A stretch of DNA of 64,000 bases from Syngnathus acus (lineage: Eukaryota; Chordata; Actinopteri; Syngnathiformes; Syngnathidae). This document shows positions 50,489-63,980 of the stretch, piece after piece (position 1 is the first letter of the stretch; every line of letters begins with the position of its first letter). The DNA is taken from contig NC_051088.1 in NCBI RefSeq assembly GCF_901709675.1, positions 17,348,693 to 17,412,692 on the forward strand, in the 5' to 3' direction. The notes beneath the pieces are model-generated. The model made no database searches. It worked only from the letters and a program-made list of their open reading frames with translations, and was not told the origin of the DNA. The position numbers and the translations under genes are program-made.

Positions 50489-53400
50489 ATGTCTAAGACA
50501 GCTGTGAGGAAGCAGCACTGGCGTTCCAGGATGCAGGATACCTTCGTCCCCTTGATCGGCTCATCAGGTGAGCTCGGCGTGGCCGTCGGAGGAGGGGCTG
50601 ATTACGGAGAGTTTCCTTTTGTCACGGCCGCTCCGGGGGACGGACTCACGGTGGGCGATATCATCCTGGAGATTGGAGGAACGCCTGTACTGGGCATGAC
50701 GCTCGGAGACGTACGCGGGGTTCTCAACTCCTGCCCCCATCCTGTCCGCATCAAAACCGTGTCACCAGGTAGGATTCGGCCAAGCTAACGTACTATTGAC
50801 CTTTTCGCGGTGATGTCACGAGTACTTTGGGGTGTCAAAAACCACATGGAAAGAAATACCTGCATGTCATTTAACTTGAGAAGAGTGAAAATAGCGTGAA
50901 CTGCTTGAATGATAATTTTAGTCTTCTTTTTTCTAATAAGTGTCAGTCAAAAAGATGCTACGTTCTGCTGGCTGGCCTTATTTTACATATCAATAGATAC
51001 ATAAATTGGTACAAAAATAGATATGTTGAAAGTGACCAGTAGACTAGCCACTATGTTTGGCTGAATTACGCAAAGACAATCCTACGTATGAAACATTTTA
51101 TAGACACCAGTTTTTAGTGGAAGCGGTATATTGAATGTTTGCCAGCACTTTTTGAAGAATTCTCAGGGTTTGTGAAAATAATAAAAGTATAATGCCATAA
51201 AATAATAAATAAATAAAATACAGTGATTGTAAAAAAGGAGTGCGTAGGTGGTGGTGGCCCCCAGCGTCCAACTTAAGGGGCCCTCCAAATAATCATTGAT
51301 AAGCACTGAATCCAATAAGAATGCTTTTCCTGACAGATTTCCCCTCGTCTGCAAATCCAACCCAGACGATGTCAATCAATTCCCAGCGCGGACCCGCCCC
51401 TCCCTCTGACAATCACTTTCCAACGGACATAGAGCGCAGACTTGACCCCAGGCAGTATCAGTGATTTGCTCACTGCTGACCACTTATCCTCATTAATGTT
51501 GCGGATGAACAAGAATCTATCTCAGCTGACTTTGGACAATAGGCAACGTACACTACACACTCGACATGTCACCAGCTGCCACCAGCCAATCACAGTCCAC
51601 AAGCAAAATTATCAGCAAATCCCCCCACCCCCAAAAATTTAGCAGATGTGCCAAAATGTCTGTAGGTTTTATTGACTTATCTGTTTTGCTCCATTGCACT
51701 TGTTTCATCAGACTGCACCCAAACAGCCCATCACTCCAGTGTCCAATCCGTCATCCATAATAATGTTGTTCTACACCCCCGCAGCCCCCACATCCCCCCC
51801 CCAAGCCAAATTCACCATCACTCGCGTTACGATGCTGATCCGCACTCGTCAATTAGTGCGGCTGTGTCAAGGCGATTGGCGCACGGATACGAGGTCACGG
51901 CTGAATACCTCGTGGGCAGGAGCGCGGCCATATAGTTGTCCATCAGTGGCGTGGGACCTTGATGATAACAACACGGGGCACGGCTAACGGATGCCTCGGT
52001 CACTTCGGAGCGGAGTAATATGTCAGCCGAGTGTCACCTGACCGCATCTCCCCCGTGGCCTTGCCGCCTTGATTGATAGCTGATTTGGACACGGGGGTGT
52101 AAACGAGGACCTTTGCTCCAGCTCCCACTGCCACGGGCGTATCCGTGATCATCTCGAAAGCCCGCCCGTCGGAGTGACTGCGTGTTGACAGTGATTGATG
52201 AGCCGACGTGCCAGGTAGCTGAACGACTTTTCCTCCTACTTCTAGTTACCGAGTCAACTTAAGTCTGGAAATACCAATATACCAACTTCCGTTTGAACTC
52301 AACTATGTCAACCCAACTGAAATAGTTTCAAATGCATTTTAAGTTTCTGAATTTTCACCTCATCTTTTTGTGAGTGGTGTACAACAGCAAGGTCCCTATG
52401 GTAGCAGCATAAAAACCAAATCAATACCAGAACAATGCTTCAGCATGCTACTTAACATCCTCAGCTTGCCTCCCCCGACCCCATTAAACCAGATAAATAT
52501 GCTCGCAGTAAGCAAGCAGCGTAGTTAATAGCAAAACACCCGCAACTATTTGCTCGAGTAAATCTAACGTATTAGGGGGAAATATAACAAAGGGTGCCCT
52601 GTAATTAAAAAAAAAAGCAGGAGCTGGGGCATTAGAATGTATAACTAATGATGTTCAGCTTCATTAGGCGCGGACTATCCTGAAGGTTATTTTGGGGTAA
52701 TAATAACTGATTTACAGCAGTAATGAATAGAGTGCTTAGCAGATTTTTTATAGCTTGTATGAGTACCATTTTTTTTAATGATACACAACTCTTAATGAAT
52801 AATTCAATATTTAAAGAAGGGCTACAACAGATGACTTCAAAATACATATTAATACAAGTAGAAAAAAAATCGACATCTTTATAATCTAAAGTGCCAGTAA
52901 AGTTAATGATTTTTTTTGGCGCCTCATTTTCTCTCCAGAACATCATACATACTACATAATATCTAATATAAGAATATATTAATAATAATTATGAATAAAA
53001 GGTTAGGTTCAGAAACAGGTGGATTTTTTTTCTGAAGCAATAAATTATAACTCATCGTGTAGTAGATTTCAGTTCACTGTTTTTACATTTTAATAAAATA
53101 TTTCCTCATCAGTATCATCAAGTAGCAGATGGCGGCAGACAAAATACATATTATAGGCTATATACATATATACATACAGACGACTCCAAAACCTCTAGCA
53201 CTCTGACATTTCTTTTAATAGCCCAGTGAATTCCGTCTGGCAGCACCGGGGTGCAGACGGCGAGGCGCAGCGGCAGCCCGCAGGGCAAGCGTCGTCTATC
53301 AGTGTGACTGACAGGCTCGGAGATGCGCTCAGTCCATCAATAACGCCAAGCGGCCTGTCAACAGAGCGTGTTAAGCGTTTGAGATGATATTAAGTGATCA

Positions 53401-53563
53401 GAGAGATGAAATCCAGGCCCAGGTGATTGGCTCTACTACCTCCCCCGGTGAAAGCCTCAGTTGTGAAGTGTGCGGCAATTAACTTCAGGAGATTGTTTGG
53501 TATGCATGAGGGAGCTGCGAAAATGCATGTGATTCTCAGGTGCAATGCGAGTTACGAGAGAGA

Positions 53564-53605
<42 letters not shown>

Positions 53606-56600
53606 TGTGTGTGTGTGAATTTGCCTAAAGTGCTAAATTAAGCAGCACTTGGTTTTAAGCGTTGCAGCACAAAGCAATTTGCTTCTCATCCGTCGTCAGA
53701 TTTGATGAGATCAAGCGAGTCTTCTTTTTTCCTTGACGCCATGCTTGTTTTCTTTGCCCTTCCCTCAGGCGCCACATTGTGCAAGGATCTCAGGTTGTAC
53801 CTGAGTAAGTGCTTCACACCCGGCTCAGTGGATAGCACACTTCAGCAGGTCATCCGAGAGAACCTTTACCTCCGAGCTGTACCTTGTAAGTCACCCATGA
53901 TGCTCTTCATCTTGCCTTCAATGTATGGTTTGCTCTTTACGCAGCACCTTTTATATATATAGGCCCTATTTCTAATCGGTTCCTTTAAAAAGTGCCTGAA
54001 TGGATGAGGAAAAAAATGCGGCTGAAATGTAAAAGTGAAATGAAAATAAAAATGTCAGGAAAATGAGAATTGAGTCTGCAGTAAGTTCAACTCTTGACAA
54101 AGATGGTCATGCTTTCCTCTTTTAGCCTTTCTCTTTTGCTTCCATGCTGAGTGAGTAGAGGTCACATCTGCTCACATTTGTTGCTCTTTGTTCCAGCAAA
54201 CAATATATCCTGTCCAAGGACAGACGCCTGGTCACCCTCTTTTGAGACCAATCAATCTGTCCATCTGTCCGTCCGTCAATGTCCTAATGCTACTAAATAC
54301 AGTACATGGATTTTATTTCGAATCAGCAGAAAAAAATGACTCCTACAATGCTTGTACCTGATGGCTTGTTCAGATCAGTTAATCATATCACATCAAAAAT
54401 AATCAAAGTGCCATTAAATTAGATTGCGGCCAAGAACAACATTGTCATTTTAGAACATTTGCGTGGCAACATTTTTTTTTGCACCGGGTTTATTCTCAGA
54501 GGCTGTCTCTCGCCATTCCAGTCATCAGCCACCGCTCCGGGCTACTTCTCTTTCCTTCTTTTGGTGTACTGTCTGTAAAGCTGCGTACAAACTAACTTTC
54601 TGTAAGCCCCTTGAGAAAGAGGTTGCACAAGCCGTGTAATTTGGATGCTCATAAATGAAATCATGTACAATGGCAGCCAAAGGCGGCTTGTTGTCGTACA
54701 TCTGTTGCCATGTTAATCCTCTCTAATGTATGACGTCACTGGAAACAGCCGAGGGATATAACAGACGACTTTGTTTTTTCCCTCCCCAGTTATTTTCCCT
54801 CCTATTTAACTTGTCATTTTGGGCCCATTTAGGTAGACAAGACGGACCACCTAGTGTGCCAGAAGTCTTAACCTATCTGTAAGAACAGGGCGTCTTCTAA
54901 TCCTCCCCGTTAGGACAGGAAGTAGGTCATGTGACGCAGTCTGCCGCCAATCATCATGACCAAGCTCTCCCACCACTCGTGTGTGCCCAACGTGGCCATA
55001 TATCAGAATAGAGCCCTAGCTGACCCTACCTCGCTTACAAACGCTTTCCTTTAGAGACAACCAGGCAGGTCGAGCTCCTTGAGTAGTGCGTAGGCCTAAT
55101 CCCCTGATCTGTTGACATGACACTGTAAGATTCTGTTGTTGTCATGCCGATACCATGTGTGCATGCACACACGCATGCTCTCCTGATCTTGACAGCTGTC
55201 ACGAGCACTCGTAATGAAGTCACATTTTCTTGGATTCTCCTCGAGGATGAGGCTACTAGGCTTGATGTAGCAGGACTTTGAAGATGAGGATTCGTCACTG
55301 GCTCCTTGTGGCCCTCTTCGGGACCTTTTGTACTGTACGTTGCTCCTCTTTTCAATTGACTTTTAGTTTCATTTACGCTCTCACAAGGCAGTGCAGTGGA
55401 CAAGGAGGTAGTAAGGGTGCAAAATTACAGGAACTTTATATTGCAAATAACAATCCAGACAAAATTGAAGGTTGACTCTTAGAAAGAGAGAAATAGAACT
55501 TTAATTTGTTTGGGGAAAATATATTCTCGCGTAATTTGAATTAAAAAGTTGTGTCTTGACAAACAAGTGCCCCAACATATGAGTTTGTTGAGTTATGAGT
55601 TACATAGTAGTTATACATCACCTGGATTTTATTTAATTTTATTCTATTGGAATCCTACTATTGCCTCAAACTGCCACACATTACATCCAAATATAACCTG
55701 ACAAATGTTTTTAGGTGATAAATACGATGATATAACGTAATACATTTCAGGGTTTCTCATAATTTTGTGATTTGTCATGTAGTTACGCCAGTTCAACTGG
55801 AACTTGCATGGGCAGTCTGGTTTTCCTCCCACATTCCCAAAACATGCATGTGGGTTCATTTAAGGCTCGAAACAGTCCATCAAAGCGAATGTGAGTGTGA
55901 ATGGTTGTTTATTTACACATGATGTGTTCCCCGCCAGCTCACCCGTGACATTAATGAAGATAAGCGCTCAAATATGAATGGATGGATGGATGGATGGATG
56001 GAATGCTCACTAAAGCCTGCTCGCCTTACAAGTAACTAGATAAAGGATAGAAAAGGCTTGCCATCCTCCCGAGTATCTCGATCCTGTTTGTATCCTTCTT
56101 GTACCTTTGTGCTATTTAAAGAACATCTCGTTTCTTGAAGGCTTGTCATAAGACAACGCGCTTTGATCCAGGAAATAGCATTCCAAAGCCGCCGTGCATA
56201 AAAATGGAAATGAATGACAGAATCAAGCAAATGAATGTTACGCTACAAATAACCTCGAGGGGAAATGGGCCCCGGGAAAGCGTCTGTTGCAAATGGGTGT
56301 TATGTAAGGATAATTGACAGTGGTGCTTTGAAATACAAGTTACCTAAATTTGTTCTGTGACTCAAATCATCTTTGTCCCTTGAAACAAATGGAAATGACA
56401 TTAAATGCCAACACAAAAAAATCCCAGAAATAAACATGTTTAATTTGGTTTTGTTTAATAATAATTTGAGATATTAAAGCTTAAAGTAATACGATCATTG
56501 AATGGAATATAAGGAATCATACAGTTTGTGGAGCATGATTTAATACTTCAAGTCAATTAATTGTGCTGCTCCTTCTGTTGTTCCTGTCTTGGCCACCAGA

Positions 56601-59600
56601 GGGCAGTGTGAAAGAGTGACTTAGTAAGCTGCAATCATACCAGCCATTTTTCGTGGACAACCACGTATTGATGCTATCTGTTAGCCTCTCAATTGGGGCA
56701 TTTTCTAGGAAAAGTTGTTTGATTGTATTACGTACACAAAGTGTAATTCTTTTTTTCCCCTTGTTTAGTTTGACAGTAAACCTCAACTGGTAGTGCTCCA
56801 CAACAGCTTGAAATCTCTTTTTTGAAGAACTATTTAATATTATTGTCACTTGAGTTGAAATGAGAGCTTGTCTCTCCAAAGTTGGGGCACTGGATTTGCC
56901 TTGACCTCACCGTCTATGGCCTAATGTGCTTTTGTGGACAGACGCAGACGTGATTTTCCAGGTCCACATCACAACAGAAAGCTTTTTGTCAAACTCTTTT
57001 GTTGTCATTTTCCGTCTGCGACCTCAAAGCACCCTCCTCAGCATTTGCCCCCCCCTCCCCATCGCTGCGATTTATACGCCCGTTTCCAACGCAAAGTCAT
57101 TGTTTCAAGGCCCTTCGCCGTCTCGCCTTTCTGCCATAAAAGACTTTTCTAATTACAGTCAGAGATTGGAATCACCATTTTCGTATGCTGGTGAGCGAGA
57201 CAGCGAAGGAGAGCCTGTGGCCTTTTCAACTGCGTCGCTCGTCATTAGCGGTTTGTGTGCGGTGAGCTTGACGGACAGCTTTGTCTGCTGGTTGATACGG
57301 GCTTTTGTGTAATTACCTTGTCAATCTCTATCGCACTCCTGTCCCCGAGGATCGGCACGTAGCATCCGCAGGGACGGTCAGGCGACGGAGAAGATGTCAA
57401 TAATCCATCCCGAAAGCCTTCCCGGACTCTCCCCGCAGGCACTGACATGCCATGTGGATCTCCTCAGAGGGCGCATAGATAATGAGTGCCAGACTTATAT
57501 CAGCTGGAGACGTCGTGTTTGTCCGGAGGGGAGGAGCGGAATTATTCACATGTCAGATATCGTCATGGGGATTTGTTGTTGAATTTGAACCCTTATATCC
57601 CATTTGGGTCAAATTTGACCCATTTTGAAAGTTGACAGTGATAGAATTTCAGTAAATGTCATTTTTTCACCTTGACATTTGACGACCTTTCCTCAGGTGA
57701 ACTAGACGTGTACATTACACTTTCCCTTTACCCTCGAAAAAGGATTTTCCATCCATTTATTAATGCAAGAAGCCTTTTCATATATTTTAAAAACAAGCAC
57801 ATATGGACGTTACCTCCTCAGAGCAGAAAACAATGGTGATACATTCTGGAAGATGAGCCAGAATATAAACATTATAATTAGCTACAGAATCAGCAGGTGG
57901 ATCAGGAAGAGTGTTAATAAGCCCGAGGGCAGGGGCAGACGGAGATAACAAACGCCTTGTGTTGCACATTTCCTCAGACATCTTTCTTTCTCATCCCTCC
58001 TGATCTCCGATTTCTCCTTGAGTGCACCTTCTGTTGCAGGCAAAACTCAATGGGGCACAACATGAAAGGCACGAACATAAATTAGGGAGAAAAATACTTG
58101 CTATTTTGCGGACAGAAATTAATCATTGGTATGTACAGTATAGTTATTTTGTGGGCACAAATATGTTTTTTGTGCACGTTATCAAATGATCATTTCTTTC
58201 ACACGTTTGACCTATTTTTTTACATTGGTATTTTGTGCGAGCACAGAACCTATTTTGAGCAAAAACGCAAATTGTATTTTGTTGCCATAAATTATTATTT
58301 TATATGCATGTTGTTATACTTACTTTATGGACTCAAATTAGGATTTTCTGGGCACAAATTAATTTTGTGCATGTCATACCTACAATTTTTTTTGGCTGCA
58401 AATTTGTATTTTGTACCTTTTTAGTGGGCACAAATGAATATTTTTTTGATCATGGTGACCTGCTTCATGGGCACAGATGTGTAATTCATGTACACGTTAA
58501 AACTATTTGTGCAGCAAATTGCCAGTAATCTATAATTTTTTTGTTTGCTTAAATCTATCCTTCGACTTAATTACAGCATGAGTACTTTACTGCATTTTTT
58601 TCCCCATTTGTTTTGTTTTTTTCTTTGTTAAAAATCTTGCAAATAACGTTTGATGGGAGAAGTGGGAATTTACAGTAAGTGCAAGACTTCTTGCTACCAC
58701 ACAAAAATAGCTTTAGTAAGACTGGTCAGATGGATGATGATGACTACAGTAATGTTTGTGTGTCCAGTGTGCGTGTCCACCAAGCAATGTATGTGTGTGG
58801 GTGTGTGTGTGTGTTGCCAAGTTCTCACTTTCTGTGCGACGAACTGCTCCCAGGACAGCGGTGCATTAATCACTTTTATTGGCTGCCTGGGTGTTGGGCG
58901 CCAACATCAGATGTGCTCCCGTGGGAGAGTGGGACACACTCAGGGTGATTTTGTCTCAGGAGATAAATGACTCTATGGAGGTCAATCAAGGTGTATAACA
59001 GGTGGAGGTTTTTTCCCCCCCCAGATTTGTCTGTCTGCCAGATGTAAAATGGCACAATAAAGAGTTTGTTTTGGCACCTCACCTCGGTGATCTTGTAATG
59101 ATGTGGTGTTGTTTCTTTGCTCTGTTTCAGGCCAAGGTCAACAAGAATCAATTGTGATGACAGATCATTGATCATCCGAGTGCTCCGTCTTTGCAATGGC
59201 AATAGAAAGACTTTCACAGTGCCTCATTAATATTTCATTCAATTCCTATCGATCTAGCAGAATCAAAAGGCCTTGCTAAATGAATTGCCTGCACCATCAG
59301 GAGCCTGAACAGCACAAAAGTTTTGTTTGTTGATAACTTTGTTCTCAATCTGAGATTCGTGACAAAAACAGTGCTACGATTTAAAAAAAAAAAAAAAAAG
59401 GAACTATTTGGATTGGTTGATTGGTTTTGACCACATTTGACTAGTTAAAACAATTACCGTATTTTCCGCACTATAAGGCGCACCGGATTATAAGGCGCAC
59501 CTTCAATGAATGGCCCATTTTAAAACTTTGTCCATATATAAGATATATACATTTGGCCCGCGGGCCGGACTTTGAACACGCCTGCTGTAGTGGCTCAATA

Positions 59601-62101
59601 TTGGTCCATATATAAGGCACACCTGATTATAAGGCGCACTGTCGGCTTTTGAGAAAATTTGAGGTTTTTAGGTGCGGAAAATACGGTACTTAGTCAGACA
59701 GACTGGACTTTGCATTGGGAAAAGACTTCTGAAGTTCTGAGAAGTGTCACACCCCATACACTCAATTCGCTAATAAAACTGCTTGAACTGAGATTGCGGG
59801 TGGTGGTATACATGGTGAGCAGAGAGCAAATATATGCTGGGGTCTTGTCACTGTGTTTTATAAATAAACTTGGAGCAGTGAGTTTGTCTGAGTGAGTGAA
59901 GAGAGGAGCAATTAACGAAAAAACTGTACGGTTCACAATGGTGACTTTTAAAGGGAGCAAAGCAGATGGCGGCTGGCTGTGGAGGAGGCTTTGTGAAACT
60001 GATCATTATCGTACATGTCTGCATTCTAAAATTGGGAAGATGAGGACGAGAGGCAATGTGTTGATGAGGATTTGCTCGCTTGTGTTTCAAATGTAAGCAA
60101 AGTGTCAAGCCAGTCAAACCTCTATGAGTTACAAACATGCTTTAGGGACTATTTATAGCTTGCTGAATCGCTGTTTAGCTTAAACACTGAGGTCAGTGGC
60201 TTTGCTATAATTTATGACCCTCGGATAAAAGCACGCTGCCTTGATTAATTGGCAGATTATCCACTTAAGAGCTTACAGCGTTTCCAGCCTCGTTGCTTTG
60301 ATGTACGACTTCATATTTCATGTTTTCTTCCTTTCCCAGGCACGACCAGACCGCCTAGAGTGGGAGAGATCCCCGGGACAGACTATAACTTTGTCTCCAT
60401 TGAGGAGTTTTTTTCTCTGGAGGAGTCGGGAGCGCTGCTGGAGAGCGGTAAATTTAAAGGTAGACACAGTGGCGCGCGTCATTAGTCACATCTCGAATTG
60501 CTTCGTGTCAGCACGATACAACATAAACATTTTATTAATTAAATAGCAATATGAGCATCACAGAGGCAAATTGCTGAACTAGTGGTTAGCACCTGCGCCG
60601 AACAGAAACATTTGGGTTTCGAGTATCGGCTCCGGCCTTCCTGCATGGAGTTTTTATGTGGTTCCATGTTTTTAACGAAAAGAAGAAAAAAAGGGCATAT
60701 TATAAGCAGCAGCCAAAATGTAATCATTTGGTGGCTTGACGATGCAATGTTGTGTCAGTCAGTGAAGCAAACATGCATATTATATTTCTTTCAAATTACA
60801 GCTTTGATTTCCCCCTCTTTTTTCACTTTAATTTAAATTTACTTCTATCATTTCAACCATAGCGTTCTTTAAATAAACATAATGTAATGTACTGTTATTA
60901 TCCATTACTTTGATTGAAAAATTGCATTAAGCCAAGATTAACTCCAGTGTGACAAATAAAAATACACAACTTCAAAACAATGTTTTGTGTAATTATGCTA
61001 AAATGGACGAATCAGTGCTTGTTTATTTTATTTAAATCAGGTGACTGGTATTTATCTCTGCCTTGTGAGTTAGGCAAAAGATGCTCAATCATTTGTTTTA
61101 TTGGTGTGACATTGCATTATAGTGTTCATTTTTAGCTCCAATTTTGCAGACGCCCCGCGGGTTCCACCTTTGTAAAGGCTTAAAATGGTCGCGTGTATTA
61201 GCATCCATAATTTATGAGCATTTAATGGGAGCAATCAATTATTCGCGCCTTACCTGCCTCACATGTGAAATTGACAGATAGATTGTTTGAGCTAAAAACA
61301 CAAGGCGAGTAGCTTTATGCCACTTCATAACACGTCGCCCGGTGTTGACATATTGCATTAAAAGGTGACTCTTTCTAGAGAAGCGTTAACAAATCGTTAT
61401 AGAACTCACTGTAGTGGACTTTATTTGGTCTCATAGCATCTATAATATGATTATTTACAAATATAATTGGTTACATTTTAAGTTAATCTTCTAGTTTGAA
61501 ATTAGAGGTTTGACAGCTGTTTTTATGTTACTTAGTCAGTGAGTCAGTGACTTAGTGAGTCAGTCAGTGAGTCAGTCAGTGAGTCAGTCAGTCAGTCAGT
61601 CAGTCAGTCAGTCAGTCAGTCAGTTCCCACTTAAAATATACTGTCAAACTAAACCTAAAACCCAAATAATCATATGTGTACTTAACTAAGCACCAACTAA
61701 CTTACACAAGTCATCTAGCTTAGTACTAAGTCCAAACACTGTAGACAGGACTACTTTACACCATTGAAGTGTAAAGCCCTTAAATAATGGATATATGAAC
61801 ACAAAGGTTGCAGTCACACAAATAGTTCCATATGTCTGGGTTGTAGCTTCAGAAATGGTGTCATTGTTGATTTTTATTTTCAGTATATGCACATGACTCC
61901 AACTGCGCCTTGCCCTGTTTGTCTCAGGGAATTACTACGGTACGCCTCGCCCTGTTCACATCAGTACAGAAAGCCCCCCCATCACCTACCAGGAACACCG
62001 CAACCTGCTCAGGAACTTCCGCACGCGCAGCAAGTCGCTCAGCAACCTGGAGAAGGCTGCAGCCCAAGCTGAGCATGTTGACGATGACCTGGGCCTCCCG
62101 G
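50489..62101 (+). CDS. magix: MAGI-type scaffold, PDZ0 and guanylate-kinase part, probably magix (3' end beyond window)
   Basis: Membrane-associated guanylate kinase with inverted domain order; MAGI proteins scaffold junctional and synaptic receptors and phosphatases. Exons: 50489-50768, 53769-53885, 60340-60459, 61928-62101 (open at the right), about 230 residues so far. The start [20 protein letters not shown] matches the MSK...HW start of MAGI1-3. It is followed by PDZ0 (~17-92: [38 protein letters not shown]). Next come [20 protein letters not shown] and [20 protein letters not shown], the MAGI-specific lead into the catalytically dead guanylate-kinase domain. Then [36 protein letters not shown] and a linker [18 protein letters not shown] and later PDZ domains must lie to the right. 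The gene is as distant from MAGI1, 2 and 3 as they are from each other. Its place beside gpkow, as MAGIX in human, supports magix. A full MAGI3-like paralogue cannot be ruled out. Confidence 0.85.
50769..53768 (+). other. magix intron (3.0 kb)
   Basis: Between the PDZ0 exon and the KDLR exon. Mostly unique AT-rich sequence; a GA run lies at 53556-53601 and C-rich text near 51610-51640 and 51775-51805. No exon seen. Confidence 0.65.
53556..53601 (+). repeat. (GA)n microsatellite
   Basis: Near-perfect GA dinucleotide run with one interruption, in a magix intron. Confidence 0.95.
55765..56001 (+). mobile_element. GGAT-tailed teleost retroposon
   Basis: 'tttcctcccacattcccaaaacatgcatg', 'ggttcatttaaggctcgaaac', 'gtgagtgtgaatggttgttt', a degraded 'ccccgccagctcaccc' block and 'gaagataagcg', ending in six GGAT units. 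This is the usual order of a very common fish SINE/LINE-tail repeat. Truncated at its 5' end. Confidence 0.7.
58095..58530 (+). repeat. degenerate tandem repeat with GGGCACAAAT core
   Basis: The phrase 'ttttgtgggcacaaat' or a close variant, followed by 'ttttgtgcatgt' or 'gtgcacgtt' and a run of T, recurs about six times at irregular 45-80 bp steps (for example near 58147, 58350, 58425 and 58470). It looks like an old minisatellite. Confidence 0.6.
59455..59688. mobile_element. 234-bp MITE with perfect 17-bp inverted ends
   Basis: The left end taccgtattttccgcac (59455-59471) and right end gtgcggaaaatacggta (59672-59688) are exact inverse copies. The interior repeats 'attataaggcgcac' and 'ggtccatatataag', and it contains a foreign-looking 'tttggcccgcgggccggactttgaacacgcctg' insert from another repeat. 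If the outer TA is a target duplication the TIR is CCGTATTTTCCGCAC. Non-coding; lies in a magix intron. Confidence 0.85.
60575..60675 (+). mobile_element. 5' fragment of the GGAT-tailed retroposon
   Basis: 'gaactagtggttagcacctg', then 'gggtttcgagtatcggctccggccttcctgcatggagttttt' (abridged to key wording), is the tRNA-like promoter part of the element whose 3' part is at 55765-56001. Degraded; not a functional tRNA gene. Confidence 0.5.
61534..61624 (+). repeat. (GTCA)n microsatellite with GTGA variants
   Basis: About 20 four-base units; the left half alternates GTCA and GTGA/CTTA units, the right half is pure GTCA. Confidence 0.95.
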
Positions 62102-62627
62102 GCAAGTATCAATAAGGAGTCACAAAGCATTGCTGGCCGGTGGGACGGCTGACCTACATTTACAACCTCAATCATGTTACAGTCGTACCTTGAGATACGA
62201 ATGATCTATTTTACTCCTTTTTCTTGGTTCTGATGATTCTTTTCACTTTGACTTGCGTGCACAAATTTGATCTAGATGTTTGATGGCAATCACTCAAATC
62301 AACTCACTTGACAACAAGCGACAGTTCAGCAAAAAGTGAACAACTGATCAAAAAGCTTTTTAATGCCACTCCTAGTTAAATTTAACTGTCAAACTAAAAA
62401 TAAAAGAAAGAGAATTACATCTTGTGTATTTAAAACAACCAGCGCTTAGACCTGTATTCCACTAGCTTAATGCTAATGAGAACCTAGGTTGAGGTGCTTT
62501 AGCCCTTTTAGCAACCCTTGTAGCAATGGACTGAAAAGATGGTCCACTAATATACTAATATCACGAATATCAGTGCTGTACTGATGAGTTGAACGAAGAC
62601 TTGTTTGCAAAACTAACTAAACTGTGT

Positions 62628-62890
<263 letters not shown>

Positions 62891-63719
62891 TTATAGACAG
62901 ATCTTGTCCACATTTCTATAGTTGAGACGTAATAGCGGTGGTTTTAGTTTTGCAAATCCCCACTAAAGGCCCAAATACCAAAAGCACAACCCGCTACTGG
63001 TGATGATACAGGGCTCCTTTTATCATACAAGCGTGCTTTATATTGAACCCCTCTAAAAGTTCAATTGTATAACCCGTCGCCGTAGTTTCAGTGTGCGTTT
63101 GAAATGAATCAGTCATTAGTGCGATTAGCATGCTCTAAACTCTCAGTGGGGTTGCGGCTTCATCGATTGCTGGACTGGCTCCACAGCAAGGTCGGGCTGC
63201 CCTTAGGACAAGTAAGCATGGCACTAACCAGATAAGTCCTGCAATGCCGTGATGGAGACGGAGGGAAAAAACGTAAAATGAAAGGTCATCAGATTGTGTA
63301 ATGTCGTTATGGCTCCAGAATTTATTGCTGGTTCTTAATTTTTTATGTTTATTGTACATTTGATGGTTTATAGGTTGAGCCCTGCAAATCAGTGGAGGTC
63401 GGTAATGAACGGGGGGGGTTACTATATTTCGGGGAAATTCCGGGAAGTACTCATCTCATCCCGTCTCATCCAAGTCTGCAAATTATTCTGAATCGATTAT
63501 TAATATCATATGCCCAATTAAACGGGTAAATTAATTCGGACTCATTTGTGAACAGCACTAATGTACGTATATCTGTATATGTTTTATCCTCAGTGAAAAG
63601 TTACTAATATTATTGCTGTTTACTTTGTTTCTTTAAGTAGTTGTGAAAATCTGATTGGTTTGTGTCTGGATGACTGTATTATACTTCCCCCCGGTGGCCA
63701 AGCCACATAAACCAGAAGG

Positions 63720-63980
63720 AGCTGCAATGAATTTATCTGCAATCTGATCTACATATTGAATTCTTTACATTCTGTTTAAACATGTATAATATGTTTTATG
63801 AAGTGAGTGTTATTTTTCTTATTCCAAAAAACACAAGTAAACATTTTTCTTGTGGGTTCTGGAGAGGCTGGAACAGATTATTGACAATCTTTTCAATAGG
63901 TGAAGCTGAGTTGAGATTGAACTGTTTTGACTTAAGAGCATGGTCACGGAATTTGTTGTTGATAGTTGTCTCCATACATC
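63720..63980 (+). repeat. copy of the dispersed repeat family
   Basis: 'aattctttacattctgttta', 'gagtgttatttttcttattc', 'ggaacagattattgacaat' and 'gacttaagagcatggtcacgg' follow the order seen at 46840-47105. Confidence 0.5.

Larger units (their letters stand above)
53886..60339 (+). other. magix intron (6.5 kb)
   Basis: The longest intron of the visible gene. Holds a GGAT-tailed retroposon, a degenerate tandem repeat and a MITE (listed separately), a perfect TGACGTCA at 54731-54738, and otherwise AT-rich sequence. No coding exon recognised. Confidence 0.65.
60460..61927 (+). other. magix intron (1.5 kb)
   Basis: Between the guanylate-kinase exon and the NYYGTP exon. Apart from the retroposon fragment and a GTCA microsatellite it is AT-rich; no exon seen. 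Confidence 0.65.

Noticed and set aside
60575-60675. tRNA gene
   Set aside because: Box-like text belongs to a SINE-type repeat; no cloverleaf can be drawn.
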